Shown here: positions 43,083 through 51,832 of the stretch, piece after piece
Layout of the letters: each line of letters begins with the position of its first letter
Numbering within the stretch: position 1 is the stretch's first letter
Source: Hydrogenophaga sp.
GTDB taxonomy: Bacteria > Pseudomonadota > Gammaproteobacteria > Burkholderiales > Burkholderiaceae_C
NCBI RefSeq assembly: GCF_026125785.1
Contig: NZ_JAHCKL010000010.1
Location: 1-64,000 of the forward strand
Length of the DNA stretch: 64,000 nucleotides
Direction of reading: 5' to 3'
Program-made: the position numbers and the translations under genes
Notes under the pieces: generated by a model
The model's input: only the letters and a program-made list of their open reading frames with translations
The model's database searches: none
What the model was told of the DNA's origin: nothing

Positions 43083-44363
43083 ATGACCATCTGGATTTTT
43101 GTTCTTGCCCTGCTGGGCGCCATGCTGATCGGGGTGCCGATCGCCTATGCGCTGCTGCTCTCCGGCGTGGCGCTGATGTGGCACCTGGACCTTTTCGATG
43201 CGCAGATCCTGGCGCAGAACGTCATCAATGGCGCTGACAGCTTTCCGCTGCTGGCCGTTCCCTTCTTCATGCTCGCTGGCGAAATCATGAACGTGGGCGG
43301 CCTGTCGCAGCGCATCGTCAACCTGGCAATGACGCTGGTGGGTCATCGCCGGGGCGGACTGGGTTACGTGGCGGTGGTGGCGGGCTGCCTGATGGCTGCG
43401 TTGTCGGGCTCTGCCGTGGCCGACACCGCCGCGCTGGCCGCGCTGCTGCTGCCCATGATGACGCGCGCCGGCCACGACAAGGCACGGGCCGGCGGACTGA
43501 TCGCTTCCGCGGGCGTGATCGCGCCCGTGATTCCACCGTCCATCGCCTTCATCATCTTCGGCGTGGCGGGCAACGTCTCCATCGGCAAGCTGTTTCTCGC
43601 CGGCATCGTGCCCGGCCTGCTCATGGGCCTGGCCATCGCCATCACCTGGTACCTGGTGGCGCGCCGCGAGCAGGTGCAGACGCCGCCCAAGGCCAGCACG
43701 GCGGAACGCCTGAAGGCGCTGCGCGAGTCGACCTGGGCGCTCATGCTGCCGGTGATCGTGCTGGTGGGCCTGAAGCTGGGCGTGTTCACCCCCACCGAGG
43801 CCGCGGTGGTGGCCGCCGTCTACGCGCTCTTCGTGGCCACCGTGGTCTACCGCGAACTGCACGTGTCGCAGCTCTACGCGGTGTTTGTCAGTGCTGCGCG
43901 CACCACCGCCATCGTGATGTTCCTGATCGCCGCCGCCATGGTGTCGGCCTGGCTGATCACGGTGGCCGACATCCCCGGCCAGGTCGTGGAGTTGCTGCAA
44001 CCCTTCATGGACAACCAGCTCCTGCTGCTGTTGATGATCATGCTGCTGGTGATGGCCGTGGGCACGGCCATGGACATGACGCCCACCATCCTGATCCTCA
44101 CGCCTGTGCTCATGCCCGTGGTCAAGGCCGCGGGCATAGACCCGGTCTATTTCGGCGTGCTGTTCATCATGAACAACGCCATCGGCCTGGTGACACCGCC
44201 GGTGGGTGTGGTGCTCAACGTGGTGGCCGGCGTGGGCAAGATGAAAATGGACGAGGTCACGCGCGGCGTGCTGCCTTTCATGACCGCGCAGTTCCTGGTG
44301 TTGTTCCTGCTGATCCTCTGCCCCTGGATCGTCACCGTGCCCGCCAGGTGGCTGGGCGGCTGA
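43083..44363 (+). CDS. TRAP transporter large permease (DctM family)
   Basis: A 426-residue inner-membrane protein with about 12 helices starting MTIWIFVLALLGAMLIGVPI. AALSGSAVADTAALAALLLP and PPSIAFIIFGVAG are the family's ion and substrate motifs, and GTAMDMTPTILILTPVLMPV is the C-terminal signature. Together with DctP (40728) and DctQ (42532) it forms the second complete TRAP importer in this window, in the P, Q, M order rather than the Q, M, P order of the first. A hairpin follows at 44382. Confidence 0.95.
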   Translation: MTIWIFVLALLGAMLIGVPIAYALLLSGVALMWHLDLFDAQILAQNVINGADSFPLLAVPFFMLAGEIMNVGGLSQRIVNLAMTLVGHRRGGLGYVAVVAGCLMAALSGSAVADTAALAALLLPMMTRAGHDKARAGGLIASAGVIAPVIPPSIAFIIFGVAGNVSIGKLFLAGIVPGLLMGLAIAITWYLVARREQVQTPPKASTAERLKALRESTWALMLPVIVLVGLKLGVFTPTEAAVVAAVYALFVATVVYRELHVSQLYAVFVSAARTTAIVMFLIAAAMVSAWLITVADIPGQVVELLQPFMDNQLLLLLMIMLLVMAVGTAMDMTPTILILTPVLMPVVKAAGIDPVYFGVLFIMNNAIGLVTPPVGVVLNVVAGVGKMKMDEVTRGVLPFMTAQFLVLFLLILCPWIVTVPARWLGG

Positions 44364-44381
44364 GCGCCCCCCTGCCACACG

Positions 44382-44401
44382 CCGTCTTCAGGCGAAGACG
44401 G
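44382..44401. terminator. Hairpin between convergent DctM and SDR genes
   Basis: CCGTCTTC, loop AGGC, GAAGACGG: a perfect 8-base-pair stem that includes the minus-strand SDR stop codon. There is no T run, so it is probably a transcript-end stabiliser or weak bidirectional terminator. Confidence 0.45.
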
Positions 44402-45176
44402 CCGGCTGCACGTTCATCAGCGCGGTGCGCATGAAGCCACCGTCCACGATGATGTCCTGCCCGTTCATGTAGGACGCAGCGTCGCTGGCCAGGAAGGCGA
44501 TCGCGTCGGCGATGTCGTCGGGGCGGCCGATGCGGCCCGTGGGCACCACCTTGATGCGCCCCTGGTGCAGCTTCTCGTTCTGGTAGAAATGCTCGGACAT
44601 GGGCGTGCGGATCATGCCCGGGCTGACCGAGTTGGCCCGCACGCCGCGCGGCCCCCACTCCACCGCCATCTGGTGCGTCAGGCCCAGCACGCCAGCCTTG
44701 CTCGGGCCGTAGGGCCCGATGTCGTTGGGGACGCGCGCACCAATGGAGGCGATGTTGATGATGGCACCGCTCTTCTGGGCCAGCATCATGCGCACCAGGT
44801 GCTTGGCACAGAGAAAGGAACCACGCAGGTTGACCGACATGACCTTGTCCCAGGTCTCCACCGGCAACTCTTCCAGCGGGATCACGGGCGCCATCACGCC
44901 GGCGTTGTTGACCAGGATGTCACAGCGGCCGAAGCGCTCCTTCACCTGCGCGGCCATGGCTGCGATGGATGCCTCATCGGTCACGTCGCAAGCCAGGGCC
45001 TGAGCGGCCAACGGGTTCTGCGGCGCCTTCATGTCCACGGCCACGACGCTCGCGCCCATGGCGTGCAGGCGCGCGACCATGGCGCCGCCGAGGCCACCGC
45101 CGGCCCCGGTAACGACGGCCACGCGGCCTTTGAGGGCCTCTTTGTCAAAGGTGGTACTGGGCTTGGGGGTGCTCAT
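44388..45176 (-). CDS. Short-chain dehydrogenase/reductase
   Basis: A 262-residue classical SDR. The cofactor loop is TGAGGGLGGAMVA near residue 24, NNAG near 88, Tyr/Lys active site YGPSKAGVLGL near 158, and the C-terminal NGQDIIVDGGF. It closely resembles the SDR at 39766. It is the last gene of the acyl-CoA dehydrogenase operon or has its own promoter: an operator-like motif lies 36 bases upstream. The ATG at 45176 follows GCGAGACAAGC with only a weak ribosome site. Confidence 0.93.
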   Translation of the reverse strand: MSTPKPSTTFDKEALKGRVAVVTGAGGGLGGAMVARLHAMGASVVAVDMKAPQNPLAAQALACDVTDEASIAAMAAQVKERFGRCDILVNNAGVMAPVIPLEELPVETWDKVMSVNLRGSFLCAKHLVRMMLAQKSGAIINIASIGARVPNDIGPYGPSKAGVLGLTHQMAVEWGPRGVRANSVSPGMIRTPMSEHFYQNEKLHQGRIKVVPTGRIGRPDDIADAIAFLASDAASYMNGQDIIVDGGFMRTALMNVQPAVFA

Positions 45177-45211
45177 GCTTGTCTCGCTCCTGGTCAGGTG
45201 GTGGTTGTGAA

Positions 45212-45222
45212 AAGACTGACCA
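45212..45222. promoter_or_regulatory. Operator-like motif half-site AAGACTGACCA (5 of 8)
   Basis: Only the GACCA side matches TGGTNNGACCA well. It shares the 11-mer GACTGACCATT with the motif at 25012. It lies 36 bases upstream of the SDR gene. Confidence 0.3.
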
Positions 45223-45249
45223 TTGTGCCAAGCAGTGGCATCGCGCAGT

Positions 45250-46518
45250 TCAGGCCGCGCCGAAAGCCCCGGCCTGGCGCAGCGTTTCCAGCCGCGCGTC
45301 GTCACAGCCCAGCACCTCGCGCAACACCTCCTGGGTGTGCTGCCCCAGCGCCGGAGCCACCACCGGGTCCACCACCGGCGTTTCCTGCAGCCGGGGCGGC
45401 GGCGTGATGTTGGGCACCCAGCCGGCCTGGGGATGGGCGATGCGCGTGACCAGGCCCCGCGCCGCCGCTTCGCGGGACGCCAGCGCCTGCGGCACGGTGC
45501 GCACCTCGCCGCTGGGAATGCCTGCCTCACGGAACTTGTCCCGCCAGTGCGCCCAGGGCTGCCTGGCAAAGGCCTCCTCCAGGATGGGGAACAGGGTGTC
45601 GCGGTGGCGCGTGCGGCCTACCCGGTTGTTGTAGCGGGGATCGGCCGCGACGTCAGGACGCTGCAGCACGCCGGCCACCAGCCGCTCGAAGATGCGGTCG
45701 TTGCCGCTGTTGACGTAGAAGGTGGCGTCTGTGCAATGGAAGACGCCGGATGGCGAGGTGTCCGGGCTCACGTTGCCGTTGCGCTGCGGCTCCACGCCGC
45801 CCAGCAGGTACTGCATGGGCGCATAGCCCAGCATGGCCACCGCGCTGTCGAACAGCGAGACTTCGCAGTACTGCCCCTTGCCCGTGTGTCCACGCGCCAT
45901 GAGCGCGGCCAGCACGGTGTTGCACACCATCAGCGAGGTGCCGATGTCCATCACAGGCGACAGCGCCCGAACCCCGTCGCGGTCGGCGTAGCCGTTCATG
46001 GACATGAAGCCGCTCTCGGCCTGCACCACCGGGTCGAAGCCGGGACGGTCGGCGAACTCGCCGTCGCGGCTGTAGGCCGGCACCGAGCAATACACCAGCC
46101 GAGGATTGAGCGCCAGGCAGGTCTCGGGGTCGAGGCCGAAGCGCTGCATCACGCCGGTGGAGAAGTTCTCTACCAGCACGTCGCTTTCGGCAATGAGCTC
46201 GCGCACCAGCGCCAGCGCGGCAGGGTTCTTCAGGTCCAGCGCCACGCTGCGTTTGTTGCGGTTGGCAAAGAAGAAGGACGCGCCCTGCGCGGGCAAGGCA
46301 GGGTCGGTCGGCGGGTAGTGGCGAAAGTCGTCGCCTTTGGCGGGCGCCTCGATCTTGATGACGTCGGCGCCAAAATCGGCCAGCATCATGGTCGCATACG
46401 GACCGGCAATGAAATGACTGAAGTCCACCACGCGGATGCCGCCGAGCGCGGTCGGCGCGCCGGGCTTGCGGGGTTGTGCGGTGGGGAGCTGTTTCTCGAT
46501 GTCTTCAAGCTTGAACAT
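45250..46518 (-). CDS. CaiB/BaiF family III CoA-transferase
   Basis: A 422-residue enzyme that moves CoA from a donor thioester to a carboxylic acid. GGIRVVDFSHFIAGPYATM near 26 is the N-terminal signature, NKRSVALDLK near 88 follows, and the catalytic Asp is D191 in SPVMDIGTSLM. The C-terminal part ends with the usual QHTQEVLREVLG. It lies five bases after the class II aldolase gene and probably activates the acid that the upstream acyl-CoA dehydrogenase then oxidises (inference). The ATG at 46518 begins MFKLEDIEKQ. Confidence 0.94.
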   Translation of the reverse strand: MFKLEDIEKQLPTAQPRKPGAPTALGGIRVVDFSHFIAGPYATMMLADFGADVIKIEAPAKGDDFRHYPPTDPALPAQGASFFFANRNKRSVALDLKNPAALALVRELIAESDVLVENFSTGVMQRFGLDPETCLALNPRLVYCSVPAYSRDGEFADRPGFDPVVQAESGFMSMNGYADRDGVRALSPVMDIGTSLMVCNTVLAALMARGHTGKGQYCEVSLFDSAVAMLGYAPMQYLLGGVEPQRNGNVSPDTSPSGVFHCTDATFYVNSGNDRIFERLVAGVLQRPDVAADPRYNNRVGRTRHRDTLFPILEEAFARQPWAHWRDKFREAGIPSGEVRTVPQALASREAAARGLVTRIAHPQAGWVPNITPPPRLQETPVVDPVVAPALGQHTQEVLREVLGCDDARLETLRQAGAFGAA

Positions 46519-46523
46519 AAGGG

Positions 46524-47330
46524 TCAGTCGCGGTAGGAGGGATCGGTCCGTTCGAGTTGGCGCACCAACGCGGCCCATTCGCGCTGGCCGTTCCAGTTGC
46601 CCAGCGAGGCCTCGTTGCCGGTGCGGCCGGTGAAGGTGGGTGGTGCCAGGATGCGTGCCGTCTTCTCCATCACCTCCGGGGTCGGCATGTGCAACGCCGT
46701 GCCGGCGGCCATCAGGTCCACCTGCACGCGGCAGGCCATTTCCAGGCGGTGCATGAGCAGAAAGGCCTCGGCGATGCTGCGACCGCAGGTGAGCAGGCCG
46801 TGGTTGCGCAGCACCATGGCGTCGTGAACGCCGAGGTCGCTCACCAGGCGCTCCCGCTCGCCTTCGTCCACGGCCGGCCCTTCAAAGTCGTGATAAGCCA
46901 GGCGCCCGTGGAAACGCAGCGCGCCCTGTGTGGCCGGCAGCAGGCCGCAGGCCATGGCGGACACGGCCATGCCCGCGCGGGTGTGGGTGTGCAGCACGCA
47001 GGCCACGTCGTGACGCGCGGCATGCACCGCGCTGTGGATGACGAAGCCAGCGCGGTTGACCTCGATGTCCCCGGGCAGGTCGGGCCTTTCGATGACGCGG
47101 CCTTCGAAGTCGATCTTGAACAGGCTGGACGCGGTGATCTCCGCGTACATCAGGCCAAACGGGTTGATGAGGAAGTGGCCCTCCTCGCCCGGTACGCGGA
47201 CCGTGATGTGGTTGTAGATCAGGTCGGCCATGCCATACAGGGCCACCAGCCGGTAGCAGGCCGCCAGGTCAACCCGGGCGGCCCACTCGGCCTCGCTGAC
47301 GCGTTCGCGCATCGGCGCAGACGGCTTCAT
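46524..47330 (-). CDS. Class II aldolase/adducin family protein
   Basis: A 268-residue protein. Zinc ligands H114 and H116 (VLHTHTRAG) and a distal His in LRNHGLLTCGRS are intact, and YNHITVRVPG near 40 is the substrate-binding segment. Family members are fuculose-phosphate-type aldolases or decarboxylases and dehydratases acting on hydroxy acids. The exact reaction here is not readable. The ATG at 47330 with GAGG upstream is preferred to a TTG two codons earlier. It lies nine bases after the Bug gene and five before the CoA-transferase. Confidence 0.9.
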   Translation of the reverse strand: MKPSAPMRERVSEAEWAARVDLAACYRLVALYGMADLIYNHITVRVPGEEGHFLINPFGLMYAEITASSLFKIDFEGRVIERPDLPGDIEVNRAGFVIHSAVHAARHDVACVLHTHTRAGMAVSAMACGLLPATQGALRFHGRLAYHDFEGPAVDEGERERLVSDLGVHDAMVLRNHGLLTCGRSIAEAFLLMHRLEMACRVQVDLMAAGTALHMPTPEVMEKTARILAPPTFTGRTGNEASLGNWNGQREWAALVRQLERTDPSYRD

Positions 47331-47339
47331 GGCCAAGCC

Positions 47340-48308
47340 TCACTCACCGTAGCGGATGGTGGCGATTTCCATCGCACGCTTGATGTTGGCTGCCTCGTGC
47401 TGCGTGATGCTCACCACCTTGGCCGCCTCGGCGTGCGCGGGTGTCATGCCCATCATGCCCAGCTTCTCGGCCATCTCCGGCACCGCCATGGCCTTGCGGA
47501 TGGATTCGGTCACCTTGGCCATCACAGGCTCCGGCACGCCAGGCGGCCCCCAGACGGCGAAGTTGATGTCCTGCACATAGCCGGGCACGTACTTGCCGAT
47601 CGGCTCGGCGCCGGGGATCAACGGCGACGCCTGCGCGGAGGTCACGCCCAGCACCTTGACCTTGCCCTGCTTCACGAAGTCGAGCAGGGCCGCCGAGGGC
47701 GTGGTGAAGTAGAGCTTGACCTCGCCACCGAGCAGCGCCTGGAAGGCCGGCGCCGCGCCGCGGTAAGGCACGTTCACCATCTTGATGTTGGCGCCTTTGT
47801 TGACCAGCGCGGAGGCCACTTCCAGCGTCGGGCCCGAAACGGCCACGTGCACGCCTTCGGGCTGCTTGCGCATCCATTCCACGAAAGCCAGAAAGTCGTT
47901 GGCCGGCACGCTGGGGTGGGCCACCAGCACCAGCGGCTGCGTGGCGACATTGGCCACCTGCGTGAGCGACTTCACGGGGTCGAAACTGTTGTCGCGCATC
48001 ACCATGGGAATCTGCACCACGGTGGTGATGGTGGTGAGCAGGAAGGTGTAGCCATCGGCAGGCGAACGGGCTGCCGCCATCACGCCCACGCCGCCGGAGG
48101 CGCCGGTGCGGTTCTCCACCACCACGGGCTGGCCAAGCAACGGCCCCATGTGCGTGGCCAGCAGGCGCGTGAGCGCGTCACCGGGGCCGCCGGGCGCATA
48201 GGTGTAGAGGATCTTCACCGGACGGTCCGGATAGGCCTGGGCATGCGCGGCGGGCGCGATGGCCAGCGCGCAGGCGGCTGCCAGCAGGGTGCGGCGAGTG
48301 GTGCTCAT
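47340..48308 (-). CDS. Bug-family substrate-binding protein
   Basis: A 322-residue periplasmic protein with a signal peptide ending near residue 23 (LLAAACALAIAPAAHAQA). VKILYTYAPGGPGDALTRLL, VENRTGASGGVGVM and VPYRGAAPAFQALLGGEV are Bug signatures; it most resembles the Bug protein at 26031. It sits inside an operon of CoA-dependent degradation genes, so it probably binds the acid that the pathway uses. AAGGAGA precedes the ATG. No TctAB genes are nearby. Confidence 0.93.
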   Translation of the reverse strand: MSTTRRTLLAAACALAIAPAAHAQAYPDRPVKILYTYAPGGPGDALTRLLATHMGPLLGQPVVVENRTGASGGVGVMAAARSPADGYTFLLTTITTVVQIPMVMRDNSFDPVKSLTQVANVATQPLVLVAHPSVPANDFLAFVEWMRKQPEGVHVAVSGPTLEVASALVNKGANIKMVNVPYRGAAPAFQALLGGEVKLYFTTPSAALLDFVKQGKVKVLGVTSAQASPLIPGAEPIGKYVPGYVQDINFAVWGPPGVPEPVMAKVTESIRKAMAVPEMAEKLGMMGMTPAHAEAAKVVSITQHEAANIKRAMEIATIRYGE

Positions 48309-48363
48309 GGAGGGTCTCCTTCTGGGTGGTACGGGTTCAAAGAAAGCCGCCTGCGCGGCGCGC

Positions 48364-50658
48364 TCAGCGAGGCATCCCCAAGCCTCTCTGGGCAATCAGG
48401 GTGCGCTGGATTTCGTTCGTGCCGCCGCCGATGGTGTAGAGCAGAGCGTCGCGCACGGCGTATTCGAAGCGGCCATCGAGCAAGGCGCCGGCGGCGGCGC
48501 CATCCAGCGTCGCGCCGGTGCCGACCAGGTCGAACACAGCTTCGGAAAGGGATTCCATCAGTTCGCTGGCGAACACCTTGACCATCGCGGCCTGGTGCAC
48601 CGGCACCTCGCCGTCCTGCACCACCAGCGCGGTGTTCACCGCGAGCAGACGCGCCGCCTCGATGCGCGCGGCGAGGTCGCCGATGCGGTCGCGCACCAGC
48701 GGGTCTTCGGCCATCGGCTTGCCGCCCAGGCGGGCCGTCTGCACATGCGCGAGCAGCAGATCGAAGTAGCCCCGGATGCGCGCCGCGCTGGCCGCGAGCG
48801 ACACGCGCTCGAAGGCCAGCGCGGCGGTGATCACCTCCCAGCCGCCATGCAGGTCGCCCACCAGCGCATCCTCACCCACCACCACATCGTCCAGGAAAGT
48901 GACATTGGCGCGGTGGCCATTGAGGCCCAGCATGGGCTGCAGCGTGATGCCCGGTGCGTTGAGCGGCACGATGAAGACGCTGATGCCGCGGTGGCGCGCC
49001 TGCTGGGGGTCGCTGCGCGCGGCCAGCCACAGGTGCGTGGAGAACCCTGCGGTCGAGGTGAATATCTTCTGGCCGCGGATGCGCCAGCCGCCCTGCGGCA
49101 GCGGCGTGGCGGCGGTGCGGATGCCCGCGAGGTCCGAGCCGTGGTCGGGTTCGCTGTAGCCCAGCGCAAAAGACACCTCGCCCTGGGCAATGCCGGGCAG
49201 GAAGATCTGCTTCTGCGCCTCGCTGCCGTAGCGGATCAACGCCGGCCCGATCATGGTGGCCGCGGTGTTGTGGAACGTCACTGGCGCTTCGCTGTAGGCC
49301 ATCTCTTCCTCGAAAGCCAGGTGCTCCAGCGCACTGCGCCCCTGACCACCGTAGGCCTTGGGCCAGCTCACACCCAGCCAGCCGCGCTGGCCCAGCTTGC
49401 GGCTGAAGTCCTGCCGGGCCTTGCGGTGGTTCACCGGCAGAGCGGCGGTCTCGGGCGGGTACCGGTGGTCCCAGTGGGCCTGCAGCCATTCGCGCACCTC
49501 GTGGCGGAAAGCGTCTGCCTGCGGGCTCAGCGAAAACGAGGGAATGCGAGCACCTGGCACCAGCAATGCCGCAGCCAGCACCTCACGCGCGGCCCCCACG
49601 CCACCCAGACGGACGAGGTCCGCGTGCACGCGGCGGAAGATGCGCGGCATCTCATGCTCTTCCCAGAACGAGATGCCACCAAAACCATGGTGCAACTCCA
49701 GCACCACCTGGCGCAGGTACTGGCCCGCCAGGGCACAAGCCAGTGCGGCACGGTAGGCCCGCGTCCCGGCACTGCGCGCCTCGCCTGCATGCAGCAGCGC
49801 GAGCCGGCAAACCTCGGTACCCATGAGGCAGTTGGCCAGCTTGTGCTGAATGGCCTGGAACTGGCCGATCTTCTGGCCAAACTGTGAGCGCACGCGGGCG
49901 TACTCGCACAACAGGTCCAGACCGTGGCTGGCAGCGCCCTGCGCCCGCGCCGCCAGCAACAGACGCGCCAGGGACGGCAGCGCCGCCAGATCGAAACCGG
50001 TGCTCAGGCGATCGAAACCCGTCACCTGGTCGAGCACCACCTCCGCCAGCGCGGGCCGCGCCAGGCCAGGTGTGGGACGCACCATGGCCTGCGCCATGTG
50101 CACCACCAGCACCTCGCCAGGAGCGCCGGTGGCGATGAAGAGATGGGTCGCCACGGCGGTGTTCTCCACATGCGACAGACGGGCGCTCAGGCCCTTGTCG
50201 TCCTGCGTCAGCGTGAACGCATCCACCTCGCCCGCCGCGGGGCCATGGCACCAGGCCGGCACCAGATGGCCCTCGTGCAGCGCGGTGCGCAGCAAGTCCG
50301 CCTGCGGCTGATCCTTGCAAGCCGCCAGGACCGCCTCGGCGAGCACCGCCTCGGTCAGCGGCAGCGGACATTCGGCTCGACCGAGCTCCTGCTGCAGCAC
50401 CAGCGCTGCGGCCAGGCCCATGTCGACATCATCGAGTTCGAGGCCCGTCCAACCCTGGCGCACCGCCTGCCGCCACAGGCGCAGCAGCGCATCGGGCTGC
50501 TGCGCCCAGGCCGCGGCACTGACCGATGGCCAGTGGGTGGCCAGCATGTCCCGCGCAGCGTCGCGCAACATGGTCAGTTCGGCGCTTTCCCGCAGGGGCA
50601 GCGAGCCGACCTGGTCGTCGCCGTCGTGGCGCTCGGGGCTGGGTGAGGTATCACGCAT
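48364..50658 (-). CDS. Fused double-domain acyl-CoA dehydrogenase
   Basis: A 764-residue protein made of two acyl-CoA dehydrogenase units. The N-terminal unit (1 to about 375) has the C-terminal helical core of the family (RVRSQFGQKIGQFQAIQHKL near 260) but a poor FAD region. The C-terminal unit (380-764) is complete, with FALGYSEPDHGSDLAGIRT, KIFTSTAGF and the closing YTIGGGTNEIQRTLIAQRG. Single-unit enzymes are about 390 residues. Fused or heteromeric pairs are known for bulky substrates such as steroid side-chain CoA esters (FadE34, ChsE types). It opens the operon and is divergent from a LysR gene. Confidence 0.92.
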   Translation of the reverse strand: MRDTSPSPERHDGDDQVGSLPLRESAELTMLRDAARDMLATHWPSVSAAAWAQQPDALLRLWRQAVRQGWTGLELDDVDMGLAAALVLQQELGRAECPLPLTEAVLAEAVLAACKDQPQADLLRTALHEGHLVPAWCHGPAAGEVDAFTLTQDDKGLSARLSHVENTAVATHLFIATGAPGEVLVVHMAQAMVRPTPGLARPALAEVVLDQVTGFDRLSTGFDLAALPSLARLLLAARAQGAASHGLDLLCEYARVRSQFGQKIGQFQAIQHKLANCLMGTEVCRLALLHAGEARSAGTRAYRAALACALAGQYLRQVVLELHHGFGGISFWEEHEMPRIFRRVHADLVRLGGVGAAREVLAAALLVPGARIPSFSLSPQADAFRHEVREWLQAHWDHRYPPETAALPVNHRKARQDFSRKLGQRGWLGVSWPKAYGGQGRSALEHLAFEEEMAYSEAPVTFHNTAATMIGPALIRYGSEAQKQIFLPGIAQGEVSFALGYSEPDHGSDLAGIRTAATPLPQGGWRIRGQKIFTSTAGFSTHLWLAARSDPQQARHRGISVFIVPLNAPGITLQPMLGLNGHRANVTFLDDVVVGEDALVGDLHGGWEVITAALAFERVSLAASAARIRGYFDLLLAHVQTARLGGKPMAEDPLVRDRIGDLAARIEAARLLAVNTALVVQDGEVPVHQAAMVKVFASELMESLSEAVFDLVGTGATLDGAAAGALLDGRFEYAVRDALLYTIGGGTNEIQRTLIAQRGLGMPR

Positions 50659-50825
50659 GGCTATGTGTCCTGCATTGCGCGCGCCACGGACCGATCCGCC
50701 TGGCCATGGGACGCGAATGGGTTGTCTCCAGTGCCGTCAGCCTGGCCTTCACCACTGGGAAGACCGGTCTCGGCGGCGTTGCGGAATTAGACCGGCGCGG
50801 GCTCTCTTCGGCAACAAAGGACCTA

Positions 50826-50836
50826 GAATAAGACCA
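50826..50836. promoter_or_regulatory. Operator-like motif half-site GAATAAGACCA (6 of 8)
   Basis: The AAGACCATT part equals the right side of the exact copies at 32107 and 63642. The left half is missing. It touches the LysR-type dyad next to it. Confidence 0.3.
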
Positions 50837-50850
50837 TTCAAGTCTTGAAT
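50836..50850. promoter_or_regulatory. LysR-type palindrome at the LysR start
   Basis: ATTCAAG-T-CTTGAAT is a perfect 7-1-7 dyad containing a T-N11-A LysR box (50837 to 50849). It overlaps the upstream start codon of the LysR gene, suggesting autoregulation and control of the divergent operon. Confidence 0.6.
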
Positions 50851-51826
50851 GATTGGTCCAAAAATGGGCGGAGAGCGCATAGAAATCGGCCTGCTGTACT
50901 GCCTGGAGGCGCTGCTGTCCGAGCGCTCCGTGACGCGCGCGGCGAACCGCCTGGGCATGAGCCAGCCCGGCATGAGCAACGCCCTGAACCGGCTGCGCCA
51001 CCTCACGCGCGACCCGCTGCTGGTGCGCACCGGCAAGGGCATGGAGCTCACGCCGCGCGCGGTGGAACTGGCGGTGCTCGTGAAATCGGGCCTGTCGGTG
51101 TTCGATGACATCTTTTCCGACCCACGCCCTTTCGAACCCGCACGCGCGGAAGGCGTCATCACCGTCGCCATGTCCGACTCGATGGCCCTGGAGCTCGGCC
51201 CTCGGCTGACTGCGCGGCTGGACCGCGAGGCGCCGGCGCTGTGCCTGCACATCCAGCGCCTGGACCAGGCCAACCTTTTCAGCCTGCTGGCCGAGGGCAA
51301 GCTGGACCTGGGGATCGGCTACGCCACTTCGGTACCCGAACAGATGTACGCGAGCGACCTGCTGAGCCAGTCGCTCTCGGCCATACGCGCCAATGACCAT
51401 CCGCGCATACGCGACCGCCGGCTCTCGCTGGACACCTTCATGCGCGAGCGGCATGTGCTGACCGCCGCACCCCGGCACTCCATTTCCTGGGCCGAGTCCT
51501 CGGTGGCGGACGCGCTGAAGGCGCGCAACCTCGTGCGTACCGTTGGGGCACGGGTCAATTCCATCCTGCTCGCGCCGCCCATCGTGGCCAGTTCGGGCAT
51601 GCTCTGCACCATGCCCACCTGGCTGGCACGGCGCAGCCAGGCGGTCCTGCCGATCACGCTGCATGCCCTGCCTTTCGAGACAGCGGCCTTCAAGACCACC
51701 ATGGTCTGGCACGAGCGCACCCATCGCCAGGCACTGCATCAGTGGGTGCGCGGCGTGGTGCGTGAGCTGGTGAAGACCTTGTGCGAGGGCTGCCAGCATA
51801 CCGATGGGCTTCCGCATCTGGCCTGA
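50849..51826 (+). CDS. LysR-family transcriptional regulator
   Basis: A 325-residue regulator. The winged helix-turn-helix is at about 18-70 (LEALLSERSVTRAANRLGMSQPGMSNALNRLR, shown in part: SVTRAANRLGMSQPGMSNAL), and the effector-binding domain starts near 95 (GVITVAMSDSMALELGP). It resembles the NodD/nahR-type group. It is divergent from the acyl-CoA dehydrogenase operon and probably activates it in response to a pathway intermediate. The start is uncertain: the ATG at 50849 lies inside the operator dyad, and the ATG at 50864 would free it. Neither has a good ribosome site. Confidence 0.92.
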   Translation: MIGPKMGGERIEIGLLYCLEALLSERSVTRAANRLGMSQPGMSNALNRLRHLTRDPLLVRTGKGMELTPRAVELAVLVKSGLSVFDDIFSDPRPFEPARAEGVITVAMSDSMALELGPRLTARLDREAPALCLHIQRLDQANLFSLLAEGKLDLGIGYATSVPEQMYASDLLSQSLSAIRANDHPRIRDRRLSLDTFMRERHVLTAAPRHSISWAESSVADALKARNLVRTVGARVNSILLAPPIVASSGMLCTMPTWLARRSQAVLPITLHALPFETAAFKTTMVWHERTHRQALHQWVRGVVRELVKTLCEGCQHTDGLPHLA

Positions 51827-51832
51827 GTGCCA

